Of a stretch of 64,000 nt of DNA, positions 16,937-26,244 are shown in pieces (the first letter of the stretch is position 1; every line of letters starts with the position of its first letter). Both the position numbers and the translations under genes were made by a program. Below the pieces are notes generated by a model that worked only from the letters and a program-made list of their open reading frames with translations, was not told the origin of the DNA and did no database searches. Source of the stretch: Gemmatimonadales bacterium (GTDB lineage: Bacteria > Gemmatimonadota > Gemmatimonadetes > Longimicrobiales > Gaopeijiaceae); contig CP070829.1 in NCBI GenBank assembly GCA_020344755.1, positions 171,095 through 235,094 on the forward strand, written 5' to 3'.

Positions 16937-19597
16937 TCACCGGGGGACTCGCCGCTCCAACTCGCCGAACCAGTTCTGGACGACGATCAGTCGCGGTTTC
17001 GACTCGTCGCCCCTCTCGTGGCGCCGCACCATGAGGAAGCGCTGGTCGTCCGGCGTGATGTCGTACAGTCCCCCGATCCACCGGTAGAGGTTCGACTCGT
17101 AGGTGGGCTGGATCTGGAACAGTACCTGGCGGTTCAACACCCGGAACCCGCTGGAGCCGTCGTAGGTCAGGGAGACGAGACGGTGGTCCCCGTCGACGTA
17201 GAAGAGCTCCCGGCCGTTGTGGGCCCACAGGGGCATGGAGCCGCCACCAGTGGAGAGTTGCCAACGGCCCCGGTCCACCTCGGGGAACGGCCTCACGAAG
17301 ACCTCCTCCTGGCCCGTCTCGGTGGAGACGTACGCGATCCAGCGGCCGTCCCGAGACACTTCGGGTCCCGTCTCCTCGGCGGGTCCCGCCGCGACGGGGA
17401 ACATGACGGAATCCCGGTCCGGCCGGATCGCGGTGATGTCCCGTCCCCCCTGGGTGTTCCGGAACCCTCCGGCCCGCATCACCAGGTGCTCTCCGTCCGG
17501 TGCCCAGAAGCCCTGTGCCAGGAAGCCGTCCCGGGGTTCGAAGATCAGCTCGGCGTCGCCGAGCCCGTCGGCGGGCTTCTGCCAGGCGGCGTAGGTTCCC
17601 GTTCGATTCGAGATGAACGAGATGGTCGTCCCGTCCGACGACCAGCGAGGCTGCCGGTCCTCGGCTTCGTGGAAGGTGAATCGGGCCGGGGGTGCGCCTC
17701 CGATCTCCTTGATCCAGATGTCGTACCCGGCCTCGGTCCACGCTCTGTACGCCAGACGCCCGCCGTCGGGGGAGAGGCGCCACCCCCGGTCGGCGTTCCC
17801 CGCGTCGAAGGTCCATCCCGGCTCCACCGCCCGGGCCACCCCCGTCCGGTCCACCCAGACGAACTCGTCCTCCGCGAAGGTCCCGGTCCAGTAGAGGAGG
17901 GTCCCGGTGGACGAAATGGCGTAGAAGGGCCGACCGAGCCCCGTCTGGACGACGTCCGGGATCACGGCAACCGGGGTTCCCGCGACCCGGGCGGTGCCCG
18001 CGTCGAACGGGACGGCCATGAGCCCACCCTCGGCTCCGTAGACCAGGTAGCCGTTGGCGGCGAGGTCCGCGCCGGCTCCGTTAAGGACGTGGTGGACCTC
18101 CCCGCTCGACAGATCCAGCGCCTCGATCCGGGTGGGGCCGCGGCCGGCCACGGTGTAGAGCAGCCACCGGTTTCCCGGTAGGACCAGGGGATAGAGGTGG
18201 ACTGTCCCCTCCTCTGGGGTGGTGAGGGGTTCCGCATCCCCGCCCTGTCGAGGGATCCGGGCGAGCCCTCCGCCGGGGGCGCCGAAGTAGACCTGCCCGT
18301 CACTCCCCCAGTCCGGCTTCGTCATTCGGGCGGGCGCCAGCTCCCGCACGGGTCCGCCGTCCACCGGCGTGACCTGGAGCCGGCCCGCCTCCTGGCCTCC
18401 AGCGAAGTAGAGAATCTCGGTGCCGTCCGGAGAGATGGCCGCGGCGGCTCCCGGGTCCGTGCCCGGGAGGGGGGTCCACTCCAACTCGTCCAGCCGGCGG
18501 ACCCAGAGCCCCACCACGTCGTCGGCACCCGGCCGGGACATGACGAGGGTGGAGCCGTCGTCCGAGATGTCGATGCTCGACTGGGGGTCCCTCTCCGGAG
18601 GAATCTCCAGTGAGAAGATCTCCAGGGGAGCGTCGGGGGGCGCGTCATCGGACGACAAGAGGGACCATCCTAGGGCTGCGGCCAGGAGGACGCTGAGGAC
18701 AGCGAGTCCACGGTTCACTCTCACCGGCGCCGCTGCGCCTGGACCCTCCGGGCCGTGCCGGAATCCCGCATCCTCCAACGCGCGGACCATGTCCTGCAGG
18801 CTGGCGAACCGGTCCGCCGGGACTCTCTCCAGGCACTTTCGGATGGCGGCATCCACGTTGGCGGGAACGCTGGGACGGTCGTCGCGGACCGAGACCGGTT
18901 CTGCGCTGATGATCCGCCCCAGGACCGCCTGCGCGGTGGAGCCGGTATAGGGCGGTCGCCCCGCGAGCATCTCGTAGAGGACGCATCCCAGGGAGAAGGT
19001 ATCCGTCGACGGTCCCACGGAGGCCTCCCCAGTGGCCTGCTCGGGGCTCATGTAATAGGGCGTGCCGACACTCAGCCCCGTCTCGGTGAGGCGGGCCCCG
19101 GCGCTAGCGCCCAGTGCCAGGGCGATCCCGAAATCCCCCACCACCGGTTGGCCGCCCTGGAAGAGGATGTTCGCCGGCTTGATGTCCCGGTGCACGACGC
19201 CCCGCTGGTGCGCGTAGTCCAACGCCGTGGCCACCGCGGCGGCGATGCGAACCGCCTCCTCCACCGGGAGCTGCTGCTCCCGGTCCAGGCGGTCCCGCAG
19301 GGATTCCCCCTCCAGGAGGGGCATGACGTAGAAGAGGAAGCCATCGGCTTCCCCGGAGTCGTAGAGCGGGAGGATATGGGGATGCTGCAGGTTCGCCGTG
19401 GTCTCGATCTCCCCCAGGAAGCGTGCCGCTCCCACCACGGCTGCGAGCTCAGGGTCCAACACCTTCAGCGCCACCTGTCGGTTGTGCCGCAGGTCCCGAG
19501 CCCGGTACACCGTGGCCATTCCACCGCGACCGAGCTCCGACTCGAGTCGGTAGCGGCCGTCGAGTGCCGTGTTCAGACGGGGGAGGGTGTCGGACAT
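16937..19597 (-). CDS. membrane Ser/Thr kinase with PD40/TolB-type beta-propeller sensor
   Basis: An 886-residue kinase. Residues 16-280 are catalytic: GRGGMATVY loop, ATP-binding Lys45, VVHRDIKPANI catalytic loop, GDFGIAL, GTPYYMSPEQATG activation end and PADRF. A membrane helix follows (GLAVLSVLLAAALGWSLL, about 296-314). The rest is a beta-propeller of PD40/TolB type with repeated blocks such as AAISPDGTEILYF, GWRLSPDGGRLAYRA, PRWSSDGTTISFISN and EVSRDGRWIAYVS. It ends with FLMVRR and LIVVQNWFGEL, a tail shared with the kinases at 57351 and 59951. The propeller would face the periplasm and could sense a ligand. The 41-bp repeats lie on both sides of this gene. Confidence 0.92.
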   Translation of the reverse strand: MSDTLPRLNTALDGRYRLESELGRGGMATVYRARDLRHNRQVALKVLDPELAAVVGAARFLGEIETTANLQHPHILPLYDSGEADGFLFYVMPLLEGESLRDRLDREQQLPVEEAVRIAAAVATALDYAHQRGVVHRDIKPANILFQGGQPVVGDFGIALALGASAGARLTETGLSVGTPYYMSPEQATGEASVGPSTDTFSLGCVLYEMLAGRPPYTGSTAQAVLGRIISAEPVSVRDDRPSVPANVDAAIRKCLERVPADRFASLQDMVRALEDAGFRHGPEGPGAAAPVRVNRGLAVLSVLLAAALGWSLLSSDDAPPDAPLEIFSLEIPPERDPQSSIDISDDGSTLVMSRPGADDVVGLWVRRLDELEWTPLPGTDPGAAAAISPDGTEILYFAGGQEAGRLQVTPVDGGPVRELAPARMTKPDWGSDGQVYFGAPGGGLARIPRQGGDAEPLTTPEEGTVHLYPLVLPGNRWLLYTVAGRGPTRIEALDLSSGEVHHVLNGAGADLAANGYLVYGAEGGLMAVPFDAGTARVAGTPVAVIPDVVQTGLGRPFYAISSTGTLLYWTGTFAEDEFVWVDRTGVARAVEPGWTFDAGNADRGWRLSPDGGRLAYRAWTEAGYDIWIKEIGGAPPARFTFHEAEDRQPRWSSDGTTISFISNRTGTYAAWQKPADGLGDAELIFEPRDGFLAQGFWAPDGEHLVMRAGGFRNTQGGRDITAIRPDRDSVMFPVAAGPAEETGPEVSRDGRWIAYVSTETGQEEVFVRPFPEVDRGRWQLSTGGGSMPLWAHNGRELFYVDGDHRLVSLTYDGSSGFRVLNRQVLFQIQPTYESNLYRWIGGLYDITPDDQRFLMVRRHERGDESKPRLIVVQNWFGELERRVPR

Positions 19598-19679
19598 GGC
19601 TTTAGAGGAACCCTGGGGGTGATGGAGGCACTCCAGACCTCGTCCGAGCAGCCCTGGAGCGCCAGGGGCCCAAGATGGG

Positions 19680-19720
19680 GGCGGGCCTGCCGGCGCGCGA
19701 GGGGACGGCGCCCGCCCCCC
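19680..19720 (+). repeat. 41-bp intergenic direct repeat, copy B
   Basis: Second copy of the repeat at 16813-16853, in the same orientation, differing at internal positions 9 and 19. It begins 82 nt beyond the kinase start and ends 15 nt from the stop of the BNR-repeat gene, so on the minus strand it directly follows that gene's stop codon. Confidence 0.85.
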
Positions 19721-19735
19721 GCGCGCCCGGCGGGT

Positions 19736-22700
19736 CTACCGGTTTCGCGTCACCACCGCGCCGATCCCCGCTCGCTCCAGCGCAGCGTTGAAGGCCGGCA
19801 CCTGTTCGGCCACCACCCCCTCCAGGCGCTCCAGCAGCGGTTCGGTCTCCGCCACCAGGTCGTCGAACCGCTGGTACGAACCGGCGGTGGGGCGGCCGTA
19901 CGACCCGTTCACGTGGCTGTACAGGTAGGCCAGCTGGTCGTCGAGCATGGGCGGGAAGTTGATGGGATCCTGACCCGATTCGCTCCTGGTCTGGATCAGG
20001 GCCTCCTCCACCTCGGTGAGGGTCTCGCCCATGGCGTCGGCCAGGGAGTCCAGCTCGGCCACCGCCTCCTCCGGCCATTCTCCGTCCCGGGCCCGGGCCA
20101 CGAAGTCACGGGTCTGCTCCCGGATGGAGCGGATCTCCCGAATCGCGTTGTGCACCTCCGTGAGGCGGTCCCGGACCTGCATGGTGAGGGCGAACTGGGC
20201 CTGCATGTCCGCGGCGGTCACCGTGGGAATGCGGGGGTCGAGTCCCACCTGGACCGTGACGTCCCGCTCCACCTCACCCACTTCCACCCGCAGGGTGTAG
20301 CTCCCCGGCGGGGCCCAGGCGCCCCCGGTGTTCGCCAGGGAGAACTGCGCCGTGGAGATCACGTCCGGGCCGGGATAGCGCAGGTCCCAGACGAACCGGT
20401 TCATCCCCGGCGCGACCTCGAGCTCCTCCTCCTGGAGGTTCGGATCTTCCGCCTCCTCGTCCTCGGCGTCCTCGGCGGTCACATCCTCGCCCTCGGGAAT
20501 GTCCCCCTCCTCCCCTTCCGCGTCCGTCGCTCCGGCCTCGCCCCCTTCGTCCGCATCGCCCTCCTCCACGGCACCCTCGAACTCTCGGATCACCATCCCC
20601 GACGAATCCAGGACCTCGATCTCCACCTCGTCCACCCCGTCCCCGACCCAGTAGTCCAGGACCACCCCGTTGGGGGCGTCCTCCGGGGCCCGGTCACCTC
20701 CGGTGGCCCGGAAGCGGGCCAGGGTGGCATCCCGGGGCTGGAACAGATGGAGCGTGGATTCCCGGATGGCGTCCTGCATGGCGTGAAGCGGGGTGACGTC
20801 GTCCAGAATCCAGAACGAGCGGCCCTGGGTGGACACCACCAGGTCCCGCCGGTGGACCTTGAGATCGGTGATGGGGGTCCGGGGCAGATTCTGCTGGAAG
20901 GGCTGCCAGTGCGCGCCGCCATCGAAGGAGACGAACATCCCGAATTCGGTTCCGGCGTAGAGCAGCCCCTCCCGGTCCGGGTCCTCCCGCACCACCCGTA
21001 CGGGGTGGTCGGCCGGGATGCCGTTGGTGCCGTCGGTGAGGAGGTCCCAGCTCTCCCCGAAGTCTTCGGTCAGGAAGACGTAGGGACGGAAGTCGCCGTC
21101 CCGGTACCGGTACACGGCCATGACGGCACGCCCAGGGGTGTTCGGCGAGAGGTCGATGGAGTTCACCGTCCCCTCCGGCGGCATCCGGTCCGGCGTGATC
21201 TCGGTCCAGCTTCCGCCCCCGTCCCGGGTGATGTGGACCCGGCCATCGTCGGTGCCCGCCCACAGCTCCGCCGCTTGGTGAGGGGACTCGCTCAGCACGA
21301 AGACGGTGTTGTAGACCTCCACCCCGGTGTGGTCCACCTGGAGGGGCCCACCCGGCAGTCCCTGCTGGGCTTCGTTGTCGGTGGTGAGGTCCGGAGAGAT
21401 GGTCTCCCAGCTCATCCCCCCGTCTGTGGTCCTGTGCACGTACTGGGAGGTGTGGTAGACCACCTGCGGATCGTGCCGGGAGATGAGGATGGGGGCGTTC
21501 CACTGGAACCGGTAGCGGGCGTCCCGGGGCGCGACCCCGTCCCCCATCTGGGGATACAGGATCATGTTGCGGCTCTCCCCGGTCCTCAGGTTCGAGCGGT
21601 CGATCTGCCCGATGTAGTTCCCGGCCCAGACGATGTGGGCCGAGTCCGGGTGGGGATGGACCGAGATGTGTCCGCTCTCGGCGCCCCCGACGCTCCGCCA
21701 GTCCTGTTCCGGGGAGAGGTCCCCGGCCACCCGGGAGGTGACGGAGATGGTCGAGTTGTCCTGTTGCGCGCCGTAGAGGCGGTAGGGGAACTGGTGATCC
21801 ACCTCCACCCGGTAGAACTCGGCCGTGGGCTGGTTGTGCATGGTGGACCAGCTCCGCCCGGCGTTGAGGCTCACCTGGGCGCCGCCATCGTTCCCCACCA
21901 CCATCGCCTCCGGGTCATCCGGGTGGATCCACAGGTCGTGGACGTCGCCGTGGGGCACCCGGATCCGCTCCCAGTCTTCCCCCCCGTCCACGGAGCGGTA
22001 CATCCCGGTGTTCAGGACGTAGACGGTGTTCGGGTCCCGGGGGTCCGCCTCCAGGTGGGAGTAGTACCAGTGCCGCTGCCGGAATCGCCGGTCCCGGGTC
22101 ACCTTCCGCCAGCTCTCCCCGCCGTCGTCGGTGCGCCAGATTCCCCCATGGGGATCCGGGGCGCTGATGAGGGCCCAGACCCGGTCGGGATCCGCTGGGG
22201 AGATCGCCAGCCCGATCCGCCCGAAGAGCGCCTCCGAGGGGAGGCCGTTGTCCACCGAGGGGTCGGTGAGACGGGTCCAGTTGTCGCCTCCGTCGGTGCT
22301 CTTCCAGACACCTCCGTCCCGGGAGGCGTCCACCAGCGTCCACGGCTTCCGCTCCGCCCGCCACATCCCAGCGTAGAGCTCCCGTGGATTCCGGGGGTTC
22401 ATGACGATGTCCACCGCGCCGACCGAGTCGGCCACGAAGAGCACCCGCTCCCAGGAGGCGCCACCGTCCCGGGTGCGGTAGACCCCCCGCTCCTCGTTCT
22501 TGGCGAAGCCGTTCCCCAGCGCCGCCACGAAGGCCACGTCCGGATCCCTCGGGTCCACCTGGATCTTCCCGATCAGACCGGCGTCCGGCAGCCCCAGGAA
22601 AGACCAGCTCTTCCCCCGGTCGGTGGACCGCCAGACGCCTCTGCCGGTGCTCACGTTTCCTCGGATTCCGGCGGAGCCCGTCCCCACGTAGATGACGTTG

Positions 22701-23038
22701 GGGTCCCCGGGTGCGACTTCCACAGCACCGATGGAGCCCACGTCCAGGAAGCCGTCGGTGACGTTCTCCCAGCTCTCCCCTGCGTCCCGGGTGATCCAGA
22801 CGCCCCCGCCGGTGGTCCCCATCACGTAGTGATACGGGTCGTCCGGGAAGCCACCCACCGCGGTCACCCGCCCCCCCCGGTAGGGGCCCACCATCCGGTA
22901 CTCGACGGTGGAGAGGAGATCCGGGTGGACCGTCTGGTTCGGTTCCAGGTCCTGGGCCGAGGCCCCAGGGGCCGGGGAGAGGAGGGCGAGGAGGGCGAGG
23001 AGGACTGCGACGCCCGCGGCTGGGGAAAGGCGTTTCAT
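19736..23038 (-). CDS. secreted BNR-repeat / sortilin (VPS10)-like beta-propeller protein
   Basis: An 1100-residue secreted protein. A signal peptide (VAVLLALLALLSPAPGASA) precedes YRMVGPYRGGRVTAVGG, the start of a large propeller of Asp-box/BNR repeats: ITRDAGESWENV, STDRGKSWSFLG, RTRDGGASWERV, RSVDGGEDWERI and RTTDGGMSWETI. The closing part (WDLRYPGPDV, GSYTLRVEVG, QFALTMQVRDRLTEVHNAI) is a beta-sandwich plus helical tail shared with the paralogue at 40949. It differs from that paralogue by a strongly acidic Glu/Asp-rich linker at about residues 820-870. Such proteins are often annotated as glycosyl hydrolases, but catalytic residues are not evident and a binding or scaffold role is as likely. 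There is no ribosome site before the ATG. Confidence 0.88.
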   Translation of the reverse strand: MKRLSPAAGVAVLLALLALLSPAPGASAQDLEPNQTVHPDLLSTVEYRMVGPYRGGRVTAVGGFPDDPYHYVMGTTGGGVWITRDAGESWENVTDGFLDVGSIGAVEVAPGDPNVIYVGTGSAGIRGNVSTGRGVWRSTDRGKSWSFLGLPDAGLIGKIQVDPRDPDVAFVAALGNGFAKNEERGVYRTRDGGASWERVLFVADSVGAVDIVMNPRNPRELYAGMWRAERKPWTLVDASRDGGVWKSTDGGDNWTRLTDPSVDNGLPSEALFGRIGLAISPADPDRVWALISAPDPHGGIWRTDDGGESWRKVTRDRRFRQRHWYYSHLEADPRDPNTVYVLNTGMYRSVDGGEDWERIRVPHGDVHDLWIHPDDPEAMVVGNDGGAQVSLNAGRSWSTMHNQPTAEFYRVEVDHQFPYRLYGAQQDNSTISVTSRVAGDLSPEQDWRSVGGAESGHISVHPHPDSAHIVWAGNYIGQIDRSNLRTGESRNMILYPQMGDGVAPRDARYRFQWNAPILISRHDPQVVYHTSQYVHRTTDGGMSWETISPDLTTDNEAQQGLPGGPLQVDHTGVEVYNTVFVLSESPHQAAELWAGTDDGRVHITRDGGGSWTEITPDRMPPEGTVNSIDLSPNTPGRAVMAVYRYRDGDFRPYVFLTEDFGESWDLLTDGTNGIPADHPVRVVREDPDREGLLYAGTEFGMFVSFDGGAHWQPFQQNLPRTPITDLKVHRRDLVVSTQGRSFWILDDVTPLHAMQDAIRESTLHLFQPRDATLARFRATGGDRAPEDAPNGVVLDYWVGDGVDEVEIEVLDSSGMVIREFEGAVEEGDADEGGEAGATDAEGEEGDIPEGEDVTAEDAEDEEAEDPNLQEEELEVAPGMNRFVWDLRYPGPDVISTAQFSLANTGGAWAPPGSYTLRVEVGEVERDVTVQVGLDPRIPTVTAADMQAQFALTMQVRDRLTEVHNAIREIRSIREQTRDFVARARDGEWPEEAVAELDSLADAMGETLTEVEEALIQTRSESGQDPINFPPMLDDQLAYLYSHVNGSYGRPTAGSYQRFDDLVAETEPLLERLEGVVAEQVPAFNAALERAGIGAVVTRNR

Positions 23039-23094
23039 GGGGAGTGCGGCGAAGGGACGGAAGGGTCGCTGCGGGCATCCTGGGGCGCCGCACC

Positions 23095-23595
23095 TCAGAA
23101 GACCAGACCCACCGCCTTCACCACCAGCCAACCGGCGGCCCACGCCCCGGCGGCCAGGACCCCCAATCCGGACACCAGGACGGCACCCACCAGGAAACGA
23201 CTCCGGCGGGCGGTCCGCTCCGGCGCCGCCACGTGGGCTTCCAGGAGCTCGAGATTCCGATTGTTGGCCTTCCACGTCGCGTCGAAGAGATCCCCCAGGA
23301 GGGGAACGACACCGGCCACGGCATCTCCCAGGATGTTCCCCAGCATCCGGAGGAGCAGGGGAGCTCCGGCCCGGAGCTGCGCCGCCGCCACGAGCAGGTA
23401 GAAGCCGATGGACCAGGACACCCAGTCGCCCACCGCGGGAAAGAGCCCCAGCAGCGGATCGACGCCGATCCGCCACCGGGTGCCTGGGATGGGGACGAGG
23501 TCGTCCATGACCCAGGCGATGGCCCGGGCCCGGGCGAGGGGCGCCGGGACCTGGGTCGTGGGAGGCCGGGGCGAGTCGGGTGTCGGCTGCGTCAT
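23095..23595 (-). CDS. DUF4112 membrane protein
   Basis: A 166-residue protein of the DUF4112 family, recognised by the conserved block [33 protein letters not shown] (about residues 29-61) and [18 protein letters not shown]. Hydrophobic segments include [30 protein letters not shown] and a C-terminal helix ([24 protein letters not shown]). The function of the family is unknown. It is divergent from recQ, with 157 nt between the two starts. The ATG at 23595 has no Shine-Dalgarno sequence but a TACCTT hexamer sits 6 nt upstream, consistent with a leaderless mRNA. Confidence 0.88.
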   Translation of the reverse strand: MTQPTPDSPRPPTTQVPAPLARARAIAWVMDDLVPIPGTRWRIGVDPLLGLFPAVGDWVSWSIGFYLLVAAAQLRAGAPLLLRMLGNILGDAVAGVVPLLGDLFDATWKANNRNLELLEAHVAAPERTARRSRFLVGAVLVSGLGVLAAGAWAAGWLVVKAVGLVF

Positions 23596-23601
23596 GGAGC
23601 G

Positions 23602-23607
23602 AAGGTA
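23602..23607 (-). promoter_or_regulatory. putative -10 element, leaderless start of the DUF4112 gene
   Basis: TACCTT on the minus strand, separated from the ATG at 23595 by 6 nt (cgctcc). It fits a TANNNT -10 placed so that transcription would begin at or next to the start codon. No clear -35. Confidence 0.4.
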
Positions 23608-23739
23608 CGGGGGCAGGGCCCCGGGCGCCCGGAATCGCGCCTCCCTCGTCCGTGGCGGAAGGGCGGCGCTGGCACCTGCCAGACACCCTGCGCAGGATCG
23701 GATCCCCTGCCCGCCATTCCATCGCCCCCAGCGCCCTGT

Positions 23740-23745
23740 TAGCCT
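23740..23745 (+). promoter_or_regulatory. putative -10 element, leaderless start of recQ
   Basis: TAGCCT, separated from the recQ ATG at 23753 by 7 nt (ccacccc), with no Shine-Dalgarno sequence in between. Same TANNNT-plus-short-spacer arrangement as at 23602, 31482 and 46773. Confidence 0.4.
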
Positions 23746-23752
23746 CCACCCC

Positions 23753-25345
23753 ATGCAGTCGTCCCTCCCCTTCGCCGAGGCTCCCTCCGACCCGGATCGG
23801 CCTTCCGATCCTCTCATCGTCCTGAGGCAGGTGTTCGGCTTCGACACCTTCCGCCCGGGGCAACGGGAGATCATCGACACCGTACTGGCGGGCCGGGACT
23901 GCATCGGCGTCATGCCGACGGGGGCGGGAAAGTCCCTGACCTACATGCTGCCGGCCCGGATCCTCCCGGGGACGGTCCTGGTGATCTCGCCCCTCATCTC
24001 CCTCATGAAAGACCAGGTGGACGCCCTGAGGGAGCTGGGCTTTCGGGCGGCGGAGATCAACTCCACCCTGGATCCGGAGGAGCGCTCCGCGAGACTCGAG
24101 GCCCTTCGCCGGGGGGAGCTGGAGCTGGTGTACCTGGCTCCGGAGGCCCTGGACGGGCGGCTTCGGGACTTCGTGCGTGCATGCCCCATCGACCTCCTGG
24201 TGGTGGACGAGGCCCACTGCATCTCGCAGTGGGGTCACGATTTCCGGCCCTCGTACCGCCGCCTGGAGGGCCTCAAGGAGGAGCTGGGTGTGCCGGTCCT
24301 GGCCCTTACCGCGACTGCGACCCGGCCCGTGGCGCTGGACATCCTCCGGCAACTGGGCATGCGGAGGCCGGGTGGGTACAAGGGGTCGTTCTTCCGCCCC
24401 AATCTCAAGGTGGCGTGCCGAAAGAAGGGGCAGGGCGGGAACACCCGGGCGGAGATCCTGGCGCTGGTGCGGGAGCACGCCGGAGAGAGCGGGATCGTCT
24501 ACTGCCTGAGCCGGCGGACCGTGGACCAGACCTGCGACTTCCTGGTGAAGGAGGGCGTGCGCGCGGTGCCCTATCATGCCGGGCTGGAGGACGACGAGCG
24601 GGCCCGGAACCAGGAGGCCTTCCAGCTGGACGAGGTGGACGTGGTGGTGGCCACCGTGGCCTTCGGGATGGGGATCGACAAGTCCAACGTCCGCTTCGTC
24701 ATCCACCGGGACATGCCGAAGGACGTGGAGTCCTGGTACCAGGAGATGGGGCGTGCCGGGAGGGACGGCCTGGAGAGTGATTGCATCCTCTTTTATTCCT
24801 GGGCGGATGTGAAGCTGCACGAGCGGTTCCTGGACGAGATCGACGACCCGGACGTTTGGCACCAGAAGCGGCAGGCCACGGTGGACCTCTTCGAGCTGGT
24901 GGAACGGGGCGGGTGCCGACACCAGGCCCTGGTCGGCCACTTCGACGAGGAGCTGGGGCCGTGCGGCGATGCGTGCGACGTCTGCACCGGGCTACCGGTG
25001 GCGGAGCGGGCCGCCGAGGCGATCCTCCGACAGAAGGGCGCGCGCCGCAGGGGCGGGGCGGGCGCCGCCGGTGGAGGTGGCGGCCGGGGTCGATCCGATC
25101 CCGCCGAGCTCCTCTTCTCCGGGTCGGACCAGGACGCCTTCGAATACCTTCGGACGGTCCGCAAGGGGCTGGCCGAAGAGGCGGGCGTCCCGGCCTACAT
25201 CGTCTTCAGCGACAAGGTCCTGAAGGAGATGGTCCAACGTCGACCCTCCTCGGCGGCGGAGCTCCTGGACGTGCCCGGGATCGGCCCTGCGAAGCTGGAG
25301 AAGTACGGCCGGGTCTTCCTGGACGCTCTGTCCAGGCTCGCCTGA
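23753..25345 (+). CDS. recQ: RecQ-family ATP-dependent 3'-5' DNA helicase
   Basis: A 530-residue helicase. Motif 0 is [14 protein letters not shown], Walker A is MPTGAGKS (residues 54-61), motif II is [16 protein letters not shown], motif III is [10 protein letters not shown], motif V is [15 protein letters not shown] and motif VI is [11 protein letters not shown] zinc-binding part follows ([18 protein letters not shown]). Instead of the usual RQC winged helix, an Arg/Gly-rich linker (about residues 427-447) leads straight to an HRDC-type domain ([21 protein letters not shown] to the end). Standard RecQ is about 600 residues. It unwinds DNA at stalled forks and recombination intermediates. 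The ATG at 23753 is 7 nt from a -10-like TAGCCT. Confidence 0.93.
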   Translation: MQSSLPFAEAPSDPDRPSDPLIVLRQVFGFDTFRPGQREIIDTVLAGRDCIGVMPTGAGKSLTYMLPARILPGTVLVISPLISLMKDQVDALRELGFRAAEINSTLDPEERSARLEALRRGELELVYLAPEALDGRLRDFVRACPIDLLVVDEAHCISQWGHDFRPSYRRLEGLKEELGVPVLALTATATRPVALDILRQLGMRRPGGYKGSFFRPNLKVACRKKGQGGNTRAEILALVREHAGESGIVYCLSRRTVDQTCDFLVKEGVRAVPYHAGLEDDERARNQEAFQLDEVDVVVATVAFGMGIDKSNVRFVIHRDMPKDVESWYQEMGRAGRDGLESDCILFYSWADVKLHERFLDEIDDPDVWHQKRQATVDLFELVERGGCRHQALVGHFDEELGPCGDACDVCTGLPVAERAAEAILRQKGARRRGGAGAAGGGGGRGRSDPAELLFSGSDQDAFEYLRTVRKGLAEEAGVPAYIVFSDKVLKEMVQRRPSSAAELLDVPGIGPAKLEKYGRVFLDALSRLA

Positions 25346-25444
25346 CTCCAGGCTGGAGCGACGCCGGCGATTCACCACCCGGTCCGGTGGCCGTCCCGAC
25401 CGTCGGCAGCAGGAGCCCGGCGGGACGGATCCCCGCGGGCCCGG

Positions 25445-25972
25445 TCACTCCGGGAGCGGTTCCTTCCCGTCCCAGCCCCGAGCCCACGCCACCTCCAGCC
25501 GGAAGGGCCCGGCCTGACCGTCGGAGATCACGAACCCCACCTGCCGGATCCGGGAGGGATCCAGGGGCGCGGCGTCGGGCACCTCCCTCCCCCTGAGTCG
25601 AGGCCGAAAGTCGCCGAAGGGAATCACCACCTCGGCCCAATCGTCTGCCGGAGGCTCGAGGCGGGCCTGGTGGTTGGTGCCCGACATGCGCCGGTCATTG
25701 CGCAGCGTCACCCGGTACCGCCGGCCGTCGCCTCGCACCCGCAGGACGATCCCGGCGCCATCCGAGAGGTCCAGGCTCTCCAGGTTGGCGCGCACCGAGG
25801 CGAAGCCGCCGTCGTGCACCGGCGAGAGCACCCCCTCGAAGATCCCGACCCCGGCGTCCCCCGTTCGCATGCGGCTCATGGATCGCCCTCCCATGACCCG
25901 GTCGTCCACGGGCTGGAAACGTGGGGGCGTCGCGTCGGCGAAGTCCAGGAGGGTGGTGGGCAAGGTGCTCAT
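25445..25972 (-). CDS. CIA30 / NADH:ubiquinone oxidoreductase intermediate-associated-like domain protein
   Basis: A 175-residue single-domain protein matching the CIA30 (galactose-binding-like) family: FQPVDDRVMGGRSMSRM is the hallmark, followed by FEGVLSPVHDGGFASVRANL, GIVLRVRGDGRRYRVTLR, EVVIPFGDFRPRLRGREV and IRQVGFVISDGQAGPFRLEV. Mitochondrial CIA30 assists complex I assembly; bacterial relatives are stand-alone and not functionally defined. No signal peptide, so it is probably cytoplasmic. I chose the ATG at 25972, preceded by GGAAGGG, because the family domain starts right after it. The gene is divergent from arcA. Confidence 0.85.
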   Translation of the reverse strand: MSTLPTTLLDFADATPPRFQPVDDRVMGGRSMSRMRTGDAGVGIFEGVLSPVHDGGFASVRANLESLDLSDGAGIVLRVRGDGRRYRVTLRNDRRMSGTNHQARLEPPADDWAEVVIPFGDFRPRLRGREVPDAAPLDPSRIRQVGFVISDGQAGPFRLEVAWARGWDGKEPLPE

Positions 25973-26244
25973 ACCCTTCCGTACGCACGTGCCGAGGTGA
26001 GGGTCCCAACCGCCGCCTTCCCGCATCCACGCCGGCGCATTCCGGAGTGCGGACCGCCGCATTGAAGGGTGCAGACCGACGGGCCGGAGGTTCGGGTCCT
26101 CGGGCCGGGCCCGACCCACCACGGGCGGTGCCCTTTTCCCCACAGGACCGGGGGACGAGGTTCAGGGGGCGTCTCCTTTCCGTGATCGGTCCGGGAGGGC
26201 GGGGGCGCAGCGCGAGACGGTGAACCCACGTCGGGAAGGCGAGC

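Noticed and set aside
22981..23000. Short 9-nt tandem repeat (GGAGGGCGA) in the BNR signal peptide
   Set aside because: It only encodes the repeated Leu-Ala-Leu core of the signal peptide and has too few units to suggest phase variation.
18755..23401. A 1548-codon plus-strand open frame over the BNR gene
   Set aside because: It is the antisense shadow of the Asp-box repeats and kinase on the minus strand. The product is low-complexity His/Pro/Gly/Val sequence with no recognisable domain.
23039..24940. Continuation of the BNR frame upstream to 24940 as a larger fusion
   Set aside because: The frame is open only by chance. It would run antisense through recQ, whereas the ATG at 23038 starts a clean signal peptide.
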